Source: Chloroflexi bacterium RBG_16_68_14 | GTDB lineage: Bacteria > Chloroflexota > Dehalococcoidia > DSTF01 > RBG-16-68-14 | DNA: 8,506 nucleotides | Direction of reading: 5' to 3' | Assembly: GCA_001796995.1 (NCBI GenBank) | Contig: MGOB01000093.1 | Location: forward strand, 2,450 to 10,955 | In this document: piece by piece, positions 1 to 4,996 of the stretch | Layout: each line of letters opens with the position of its first letter | Position numbering within the stretch: the first letter of the stretch is position 1 | The notes under the pieces: model-generated | What the model was told of the DNA's origin: nothing | The model's input: only the letters and a program-made list of their open reading frames with translations | Database searches by the model: none | Made by a program: the position numbers and the translations under genes

Positions 1-206
1 CCGCGCTCAGCCGGCTGCCCGGCCAGGGAAGCCCGGGCGACCCGCAGGCGGGGGCGGAGGTGATCTATAATGCCGTACATGACAAGGAGCCCAAGCTGCG
101 GTATCTTGTTGGCCAGGATGCCGAGATGATCGGCGGGCTCAGGCGGCAGATGGACGACCAGCAGTTCGAGCAGACCATGCGCCAGGCGCTGGATTTCTGG
201 GACTAA
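1..206 (+). CDS. Short-chain dehydrogenase/reductase (SDR), C-terminal fragment
   Basis: This is an open frame entering from the left edge, read from base 3 to the TAA at 204-206 (67 residues visible). The fragment contains E-V-I-Y-N-A-V, then P-K-L-R-Y-L-V-G-Q-D-A, and ends in A-L-D-F-W-D. The order of an 'x-I-x-x-A-hydrophobic' helix, a 'P-x-x-R-Y-x-V-G-x-D-A' segment and a helical tail is typical of the last 60 or so residues of classical SDR oxidoreductases. There the segment closes over the substrate pocket. The Rossmann fold and the YxxxK active site lie outside the window, so the substrate cannot be named. Only four bases separate its stop from the next start, which suggests co-transcription and translational coupling with the acetyltransferase. 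SDR assignment is fairly confident; the exact enzyme is unknown. Confidence 0.72.
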   Translation, partial: ALSRLPGQGSPGDPQAGAEVIYNAVHDKEPKLRYLVGQDAEMIGGLRRQMDDQQFEQTMRQALDFWD

Positions 207-210
207 GATC

Positions 211-819
211 ATGACAGAGTACGCGCAAGCTTTCACAAGGACGTATCCGCGGACGATCTCGCTGGGGGAGCAGTCGGTCACCTTCCGGCTGATGGCCCCG
301 TCCGACCGCAACGCCATCCTGGCCTTCGCCCGCACCCTGCCACCCGACGACTTACTCTTCCTCCGGCTCGATATCACCACTCCGGAAGCGGTGGACGAGT
401 GGGTAGGCAATATCGAGGCGGGGCGTACCATTACCGTCGTCGCTGAGGCCGACGGCGCCATCGCGGGCTACGCCAGCGTCCACCACAACCAGGTGCTCTG
501 GAACCGGCACGTCGGCGAGCTCCGGGTCATCGTCGGGTCCGACTACCGGAGGCTGGGCCTGGGTCGGCGGCTCACGGACGAGGTGTTCGCCATCGCCCGC
601 GAGATCGGCCTGCGGAAGATCACCGCCCAGATGACGCCTGACCAGAAGGGAGCGAGGGCGACCTTCGAGCGGCTGGGCTTCCGGCCGGAGGCGCTGCTGG
701 CCGACTACGTGGTGGACCGCGAGGGGAAGACCCGGGACCTCCTCATCATGTCCAACGATGTCGCCGGCTTCACCGACGTCGAGCACGTGGGCGCCAAGGC
801 GTCGGCGCCTTCGACGTAG
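211..819 (+). CDS. GNAT-family N-acetyltransferase
   Basis: This 202-residue protein is probably cytoplasmic and should transfer an acetyl group from acetyl-CoA to an amine; the acceptor is unknown. Residues 21-60 (V-T-F-R-L-M-A-P-S-D through L-P-P-D-D-L-L-F-L-R) match the N-terminal strand and helix of single-domain GNAT enzymes. The central strand E-L-R-V-I-V (103-108) leads into the acetyl-CoA pyrophosphate loop R-R-L-G-L-G (113-118), which fits the R/Q-x-x-G-x-G/A motif. G-A-R-A-T-F-E-R-L-G-F (147-157) is the usual motif B helix and turn. The tail after residue 185 looks disordered. The ATG at 211 follows the SDR stop by four bases and has no clear Shine-Dalgarno sequence, so reinitiation from the upstream gene is likely. 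An internal start at residue 28 would remove the first strand and is less likely. Confidence 0.9.
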   Translation: MTEYAQAFTRTYPRTISLGEQSVTFRLMAPSDRNAILAFARTLPPDDLLFLRLDITTPEAVDEWVGNIEAGRTITVVAEADGAIAGYASVHHNQVLWNRHVGELRVIVGSDYRRLGLGRRLTDEVFAIAREIGLRKITAQMTPDQKGARATFERLGFRPEALLADYVVDREGKTRDLLIMSNDVAGFTDVEHVGAKASAPST

Positions 820-958
820 TACTCTTCCGACTCGACACGGGGCAAAGGCGCGCCAGCCTCAGCCAGCATGCTGAGCCCTCAGGACGGAGCCTGTCGTAGC
901 ATAAGGCACCCTGAGCCCGTCGAATGGTGCCTTATCCTTTGCTCGTAGTTGGTGGGAG
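820..958. repeat. Intergenic spacer with short repeated words and palindromes
   Basis: This 139-base gap lies between the convergent acetyltransferase and acyltransferase genes. The word ctgagccc occurs at 871-878 and 911-918. A related word, gagc(c/c)tgtcg or gagcccgtcg, occurs at 887-896 and 913-922. Bases 871-882 form a small palindrome, ctgag-cc-ctcag. A perfect 10-bp inverted repeat at 901-935 is listed separately. The ctgagcc-gtcgaa type of word resembles short dispersed intergenic repeats I recall from several bacterial genomes. I cannot test whether this genome carries more copies. Confidence 0.45.
901..935. terminator. Hairpin between convergent genes, candidate bidirectional terminator
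   Basis: The arms ataaggcacc (901-910) and ggtgccttat (926-935) are perfectly complementary over 10 bp, with a 15-base loop between them. The site follows the acetyltransferase stop (819) and, on the other strand, the acyltransferase stop (959), so it can serve both transcripts. Only a short run of T follows on the plus strand (ccttt, 936-940). Intrinsic termination is therefore plausible but not textbook, and the hairpin could equally be part of a dispersed repeat. Confidence 0.5.
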
Positions 959-2437
959 CTAGTCGGCGCGTTCAGCCGCGACGGCTGCCGCCACCTCCCC
1001 GCCGTGGTTGCCGGACGGGCCAGTGAACGAAGGCAGGTCGGTCGGACGTACGCCGGCGGTGTCGCGCAGCTCCAGGAACGACTTGTCCAGGCACTCCTTC
1101 AGGCGCTCCACGTCGGGGACGGCGTTGGGGTCCACCATGAGGCCGAAGTAGAGCCGCTGGTTGTAGCTGGTAACGCCGATGCCCAGTCCCATGTCGAAGC
1201 TCAGGGGCACCAGCGGATAGTGGGCCAGCATGAGATGCCCCACGCTGTAGAGCGGGATCATGGGGCCGGGCACGTTGGTACAAATCAGGTTGACCAGGGT
1301 GTTGACCGGCGGCGCCAGCCCCGCGAGCGCCTGGAGCGGGGCCGGGGTCAGGGACATGAGCCGGGTCAGCAGCTCGACGGTGCCGGCCTGGCTCTCTTGC
1401 TTCAGTTGGTCTAGCCGCTCCCGGATGATGCGCAGCCGCTCGGCTGGGTCCGGTTCGCCGATGGGCAGGAGGGTGAGCATGGCGGAGATGCGGTTGCCCA
1501 GGCTCCCGTGTTCGTCCTCCATGCGCACGTTGACCGGGATGGCGACGCGCAGGTCCAGCCCGTCGACGCTGTTGCCGTGCAGGGTCAAGTACCGTCGCAG
1601 CGCCCCGGCCAGGATGGTCAGCACCACATCGTTCACGGTCCCGCCCAGGGAGGTGCGGATCTCCCGGATCTCCACGAAGGACATCTCGCTGAAGGCGACC
1701 TGCCGCTCCGGGCTCAGCCGCACGGAGAAGGAGGTGCGGGGCGCTGGCCGTGCCAGCCAGGGCGAGGCAGTGGTGAGGGCGCGGAAGACATCCTGCGCCT
1801 GGCGAAGTCGCGGCCGCGGGTCGATGACGGTCTCCACGACGTCTCGCCAGACCTCGCGCTGCTGGCTGAGCCCGTCCCAGAAGGCATCGACCAGCCGGGC
1901 CGCCGTGCGGGGCAGCGGGGCCGGCTGCCAGGGCGCCGCCTCGGGCGGGGGCGCCGGCTCTGGACTAAGGTCCACCACGGCCAGCAGCAGCTCGATGCCG
2001 GAGACGCCGTCGACCATGCAGTGGTGGACCTTGGAGAGGAGGCCTGTTCGGTCGTGCTCCAGCCCGTGGATGACATACATCTCCCAGAGCGGCTTGTTGC
2101 GGTCGATGGGCTCGGCGAAGAGCTTCCCCGTCAGCTCTATGAGCTGCCGGTCGTTGCCCGGCGGCGGCAGGGTCACGTGGTGGATGTGGTTGCGCACGTC
2201 GAAGTCAGGGTCGTCCTCCCAGGTGGGATGGGCCAGGCTCAACGGCACGAACACGGCCCGCTGGCGATAGCGGGGGATGAGGGGAAGCCGCGAGTCGATG
2301 TGGGCAACGAACCGGTCGAAGGGGATGCCGCCTTCGTAGATGCCGAGGGAGCCGATATGCAGGGGCGCGTTCGGCCGTTCTAGGTACAGAAAAGCGGCGT
2401 CGGGAGCGCTCAGTCGGCGGGCGAGTCTACCTGGCAT
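959..2437 (-). CDS. Wax ester synthase/acyl-CoA:diacylglycerol acyltransferase-like protein (WS/DGAT)
   Basis: This 492-residue enzyme should esterify acyl-CoA with diacylglycerol or a long-chain alcohol, forming triacylglycerol or wax ester at the inner face of the membrane. The diagnostic H-H-x-x-x-D-G motif is intact as H-H-C-M-V-D-G (138-144), with His139 the expected catalytic base. P-L-W-E-M-Y (116-121) precedes it as in the family. The second half has G-T-V-N-D-V-V-L (266-273), the structural N-D motif, and N-V-P-G-P (388-392). Length is close to the usual 450-500 residues. A Pro-rich insert at 159-177 separates the two lobes, and the last 25 residues look disordered. The ATG at 2437 has a weak GAGG-type site roughly 12 bases upstream. 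The gene is transcribed away from the lipase gene across a shared 170-base region. Whether it prefers diacylglycerol or alcohol cannot be read from the sequence. Confidence 0.93.
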   Translation of the reverse strand: MPGRLARRLSAPDAAFLYLERPNAPLHIGSLGIYEGGIPFDRFVAHIDSRLPLIPRYRQRAVFVPLSLAHPTWEDDPDFDVRNHIHHVTLPPPGNDRQLIELTGKLFAEPIDRNKPLWEMYVIHGLEHDRTGLLSKVHHCMVDGVSGIELLLAVVDLSPEPAPPPEAAPWQPAPLPRTAARLVDAFWDGLSQQREVWRDVVETVIDPRPRLRQAQDVFRALTTASPWLARPAPRTSFSVRLSPERQVAFSEMSFVEIREIRTSLGGTVNDVVLTILAGALRRYLTLHGNSVDGLDLRVAIPVNVRMEDEHGSLGNRISAMLTLLPIGEPDPAERLRIIRERLDQLKQESQAGTVELLTRLMSLTPAPLQALAGLAPPVNTLVNLICTNVPGPMIPLYSVGHLMLAHYPLVPLSFDMGLGIGVTSYNQRLYFGLMVDPNAVPDVERLKECLDKSFLELRDTAGVRPTDLPSFTGPSGNHGGEVAAAVAAERAD

Positions 2438-2607
2438 GGACGGGCTGCCTCACACATGGGGTCCGGTCGGTCGATTTAATGCTCTAAGATTACTCCAAAG
2501 GGGGAGGCGCGTCTAGGGAAAAAGCCCGATGGAAAAAACTGGTATGCTATGGTAGATGTAGCGATATCGGAGGGCTGGTTACCGGTGGGGGGAGAGGAGA
2601 GCGTAGC
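2438..2607. promoter_or_regulatory. Divergent intergenic region between WS/DGAT-like and lipase genes
   Basis: This 170-base region must carry the 5' signals of two divergent genes. It includes AT-rich patches (2474-2500 and 2518-2566) that stand out from the GC-rich surroundings. On the plus strand, TG at 2540-2541 followed by TATGCT (2543-2548) resembles an extended -10 element, but no convincing -35 box sits upstream. On the minus strand I found no good promoter pair. The region is probably regulatory; the exact sites are uncertain. Confidence 0.4.
2595..2599 (+). promoter_or_regulatory. Shine-Dalgarno site that fixes the TTG start of the lipase gene
   Basis: AGGAG lies within a longer purine run (2586-2600) and is eight bases before the TTG at 2608. 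No in-frame ATG or GTG lies between here and the start. The strength and spacing of this site are the main reason to accept the rare TTG start. Confidence 0.75.
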
Positions 2608-3369
2608 TTGGGCGCCGCCGAGGTGACGCAGCCGAGACTGGGGCCCGCGAACGTTCCCCTCTGGCGGGAGGCGCTGTTCGGCGTGGACTGGCTGTCCCTC
2701 CGGCTCTCTCCTGTCTACTACGGGGTTGGCGTGCCCCATGGCGACGGCTCCCCAGTGATCGTCATCCCGGGATTCCTCGGCTCGGACACCTACCTGTTCG
2801 AGATGTACTACTGGCTCCGCAGGATCGGCTACAAGTCGTACTACTCGCGCATCGGCCGCAATGCGGAGTGTCCGGACATCCTCCGGGAACGGCTCTTCGA
2901 GACGATGGCTCAGGCCTATGCCGAGACGGGGCAAAAGCTCCGCCTCATCGGCCACAGCCTGGGCGGGCTCCTGGCCCGCAGCGCGGCGGTGGCGCGTCCG
3001 GAGCAGGTGGCCCAGGTCATCTCCCTCGCCGCGCCCTTCCGCGATATGCGGGTGCACCCCATGGTCCTGGCCGCCGCTGGATTCGTCCGCGGGCGCATCC
3101 GGGGACGGCGGGGGCGCAACGGAAACGTCCAGCACGATTGCTACACGACCGAGTGCACCTGCGCCTTTGCCACCGCAGCGCGGAGCGAGCTGCCCGATTC
3201 GGTCAGCCACGCCGCCATCTACACCGAGACCGATGGCGTGGTAGACTGGCGCAGCTGCGTCGAAGAAGACGACCGCCTCAACACGAAAGTGAGCGGCACC
3301 CACGCTGGCCTCGCCTTCAACCCTCGGGTCTACCGCGTGGTGGCGCGGCTCCTAGCGGCGGCCCGCTAG
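2608..3369 (+). CDS. Alpha/beta-hydrolase lipase/esterase
   Basis: This 253-residue serine hydrolase probably cleaves acyl-ester lipids. The oxyanion-hole loop I-P-G-F-L-G-S-D (53-60) is followed by the nucleophile elbow G-H-S-L-G-G (115-120), with Ser117 as nucleophile. The acid is probably Asp209 or Asp213 in T-D-G-V-V-D-W (208-214), and the base is His232 in G-T-H-A-G-L-A (230-236). The order and spacing are those of a small lipase without a large lid domain. A Cys cluster C-x4-C-x-C (178, 183, 185) lies between strand and acid, with further Cys at 88 and 217. No signal peptide is visible, so the protein is probably intracellular. Translation starts at TTG. The 3' end overlaps the convergent PlsC-like gene by 18 bases. 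The position beside WS/DGAT and PlsC genes suggests turnover of storage or membrane lipid. PHA depolymerase is an alternative, though less likely. Confidence 0.87.
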   Translation: MGAAEVTQPRLGPANVPLWREALFGVDWLSLRLSPVYYGVGVPHGDGSPVIVIPGFLGSDTYLFEMYYWLRRIGYKSYYSRIGRNAECPDILRERLFETMAQAYAETGQKLRLIGHSLGGLLARSAAVARPEQVAQVISLAAPFRDMRVHPMVLAAAGFVRGRIRGRRGRNGNVQHDCYTTECTCAFATAARSELPDSVSHAAIYTETDGVVDWRSCVEEDDRLNTKVSGTHAGLAFNPRVYRVVARLLAAAR

Positions 3370-4113
3370 GCTGGGCTCGCGCGACTCCACAACTTCCACC
3401 GGCTGAGGCTGGGCCAGGGCCCGCATCGCCGCTTCCATTTTCGCCATCGCCTCCTGAACGGAATCGTTCCCGTCGAAGGCCAGCGGCGGGCCGGCCTTCA
3501 CCCGCACCGCCGCCGGGCGGGCCCACCGCGTCCCCGGCTGCAGGATATTGGACGCCCCTTCGATATGGACGGGCAGTACCGGCACGCCCTGGCGCAGGGC
3601 CAGGATGGCCGGGCCCGGGTGGAAGGGGAGCAGCTCGCCCGTCCGGGAGCGCTTCCCCTCCGGGAAGAGGAGCAGCGACCAGTCGTGCTCTAGGAGCCAC
3701 TCGCTGTGGGTCAGGGCGGCGCGGCCGCCGCCCCGGGTGATGGGATAGGTATTGTAGCGCAGCGAGTGCCAGGCCCCTTTGATCCTGTCTTTGATCTTGC
3801 CGGTGTAGAAGCGGTCGGCGGCGGCCGCCACGGCGACCCGGCTGTAGAGCCGCTCCGGCAAGATGGAGAGGGCGATGACAACATCGAAGTGGCTGGTGTG
3901 ATTGGCGATGATGATGGCCGGAGTGGGTAGCTGCGAGAGATGCTCCAGCCCCGCCAGCTCCATCGGCTGGCAGAAGCGCCGCACGTGGCGCATCACTACC
4001 TGCTGCCGCGCCAGCCGCCGAAAGCCCCGCGCCCAGAAGCTGAGCGCCCAGCGGTGCGGCTTCGACTCTACCAACGCTTGTTCCCGGCTGCCCTGGACGA
4101 GGACGTTTGCCAT
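3352..4113 (-). CDS. 1-acyl-sn-glycerol-3-phosphate acyltransferase family protein (PlsC-like)
   Basis: This protein of 253 residues should acylate lysophosphatidate to phosphatidate at the membrane, the step that supplies phospholipid and, through diacylglycerol, triacylglycerol synthesis. Motif I is N-H-T-S-H-F-D (71-77), with the catalytic H-x4-D pair His72/Asp77. P-I-T-R-G-G-G (124-130) fits motif II. F-P-E-G-K-R-S-R-T-G (150-159) is motif III, which binds the phosphate. V-P-V-L-P-V-H-I-E-G (177-186) is motif IV. I start it at the ATG at 4113, because AGGAGG lies six bases upstream; an in-frame TTG at 4140 would add nine residues but lacks such a site. No N-terminal signal is seen, and residues 23-41 may lie on the membrane. 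It lies downstream of the phasin-like gene on the same strand, 196 bases away, so it may be co-transcribed. The acyl acceptor is inferred from family. Confidence 0.9.
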   Translation of the reverse strand: MANVLVQGSREQALVESKPHRWALSFWARGFRRLARQQVVMRHVRRFCQPMELAGLEHLSQLPTPAIIIANHTSHFDVVIALSILPERLYSRVAVAAAADRFYTGKIKDRIKGAWHSLRYNTYPITRGGGRAALTHSEWLLEHDWSLLLFPEGKRSRTGELLPFHPGPAILALRQGVPVLPVHIEGASNILQPGTRWARPAAVRVKAGPPLAFDGNDSVQEAMAKMEAAMRALAQPQPVEVVESREPSLAGRR

Positions 4114-4119
4114 GATCAC

Positions 4120-4125
4120 CCTCCT
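4120..4125 (-). promoter_or_regulatory. Shine-Dalgarno site of the PlsC-like gene
   Basis: Read on the minus strand this is a full AGGAGG, with six bases (GTGATC) before the ATG at 4113. It decides between that ATG and the upstream in-frame TTG at 4140. Confidence 0.8.
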
Positions 4126-4291
4126 GTGGATCGCAAGCAACGCCCAAACCGACTATCCTTAGCGGTCTTGGTCGCATGGGGCGTAGATGAGACGATGAGA
4201 GCCTGTCTACCGGGCGGGTCAGATTTGGACCCAACGGGTAACCCAGCCCAACGGCATCACCCCCTTCGCTCTCCCGTGGGGCGTCTGGTTC

Positions 4292-4314
4292 CCTAGGGCC
4301 GCGTCCGGCCTAGG
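4292..4314 (-). terminator. Hairpin at the 3' end of the phasin-like gene
   Basis: Bases 4292-4300 pair with 4307-4314 in eight G/C-rich pairs, with one bulged G (4298) and a six-base loop. The stem includes the phasin-like stop codon (4310-4312). On the minus strand no U-run follows, so this could be a weak terminator, an attenuating structure or a 3'-end stabiliser that favours the phasin-like message over the downstream acyltransferase. Confidence 0.35.
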
Positions 4315-4789
4315 ACTCGCTGGTCGATGGTTCCGGGGACTTTGCTGTCTCGCGCGCCGGCTTTCGACCGTTGCCGTCTCCGGCTGGCTGGGCCGCTTCG
4401 ATGCTGCGGCTGAAGAGCTCGCGAGCGAGCTCTACCGTCGCCTCACCAGCGTGGCGGTTGGCGCTGATCACGCGCTGGAGCACGTCGCGGGTCTCCTTCT
4501 GCGCGTCGGACAGCTCGCCGAACCACTGGCGGGTGGCGTCGAGCGCGCGGTGTTGCACCTTGGTTGAGGTCTCGATGAACGCACCGTAGAGGCTGAGCAG
4601 ATCGAATGGAGCGGCCATCCACTTCTGCGCCAGATCCACGGCTTCGCGCTGGCCCTCTTGCGCCTGCTCGATGAGCGCCGTGGAGAAGCGGTGCGCCCGG
4701 TCGTTGGCGGCCCTGACAGCATCGATCATCGCGTCCGAGCCCTCGTTCAATGCGTCTACGAACTTGTTCTTGGTGTCGTCGCCGGCCAT
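4310..4789 (-). CDS. Phasin-like granule-associated helical protein
   Basis: This 159-residue protein is best explained as a phasin-like coat of polyester or neutral-lipid granules. Residues 8-134 are rich in Ala, Glu, Gln, Arg and Leu and contain almost no helix breakers apart from Pro61. They read as long amphipathic helices, for example 45-58 and 67-134. The stretch W-M-A-A-P-F-D-L-L-S-L-Y (57-68) is the most hydrophobic part and could contact the granule surface. The last 25 residues are a Pro/Ser/Glu/Lys tail. There is no Cys, signal peptide or membrane helix. The size matches phasins (roughly 110-190 residues). The start is supported by AAGGAGG eight bases upstream and by a strong promoter. 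No PHA synthase is present in the window, but WS/DGAT-like and PlsC-like genes are, so neutral-lipid bodies are at least as likely a target as PHA. Helical proteins of this kind have weak sequence signatures, so another coiled-coil role is possible. Confidence 0.62.
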   Translation of the reverse strand: MAGDDTKNKFVDALNEGSDAMIDAVRAANDRAHRFSTALIEQAQEGQREAVDLAQKWMAAPFDLLSLYGAFIETSTKVQHRALDATRQWFGELSDAQKETRDVLQRVISANRHAGEATVELARELFSRSIEAAQPAGDGNGRKPARETAKSPEPSTSES

Positions 4790-4797
4790 CCCTACTT

Positions 4798-4804
4798 CCT
4801 CCTT
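4798..4804 (-). promoter_or_regulatory. Shine-Dalgarno site of the phasin-like gene
   Basis: Minus-strand AAGGAGG is followed by eight bases and the ATG at 4789. It is one of the strongest ribosome sites in the window and fits an abundant structural protein. Confidence 0.8.
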
Positions 4805-4836
4805 GAACTGGGTCCGCCACGAGCCCTGCCGTAGCC

Positions 4837-4865
4837 ATCATCGTACGTGGCGAGCGCTCTGTCAA
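4837..4865 (-). promoter_or_regulatory. Sigma-70-type promoter of the phasin-like gene
   Basis: On the minus strand a perfect -35 box TTGACA (4865-4860) is followed by exactly 17 bases and GATGAT (4842-4837), which matches four of six -10 positions. The expected start of transcription is near 4830, giving a leader of about 40 bases that contains the strong ribosome site. The spacer contains an 8-base palindrome GAGCGCTC (4852-4859) that could be a repressor site. This is the best promoter match in the window. Confidence 0.66.
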
Positions 4866-4984
4866 GCCCTGGCCGGACCTGAGCCGCCGGGTGCCTTGCA
4901 GAGAGGGCCGCGAACTCGCGCTGGCCGGAGCGGGAGGGCAGCATAGTGTATCATAGCCCTATCGCGGAACGCTAGCATGTCGTT

Positions 4985-4989
4985 GGAGG
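4985..4989 (+). promoter_or_regulatory. Shine-Dalgarno site of the subtilisin gene
   Basis: GGAGG is seven bases before the ATG at 4997 and supports that start. Upstream, TATCAT (4949-4954) could be a -10 box, but no matching -35 was found, so no promoter is called. Confidence 0.7.
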
Positions 4990-4996
4990 GCCCGTT

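Noticed and set aside
1260..2383. Long plus-strand open frames (336 and 291 codons) inside the WS/DGAT-like gene
   Set aside because: The minus-strand frame carries intact family motifs. The plus frames are Arg/Ser/Gly/Pro-rich, typical of antisense frames in GC-rich genes, and have no recognisable domain.
2476..3303. 275-codon minus-strand frame opposite the lipase
   Set aside because: It has no domain signal and is shadowed by the plus-strand gene, which has a strong ribosome site and a complete catalytic set.
4114..4140. Upstream TTG start for the PlsC-like gene at 4140
   Set aside because: It would add nine residues, but the AGGAGG lies inside that extension, correctly spaced for the ATG at 4113.
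3317..4234. 305-codon minus-strand frame overlapping the PlsC-like gene in another frame
   Set aside because: It is Gly/Ala/Pro/Arg-rich. The other frame has all four acyltransferase motifs and a perfect Shine-Dalgarno site.
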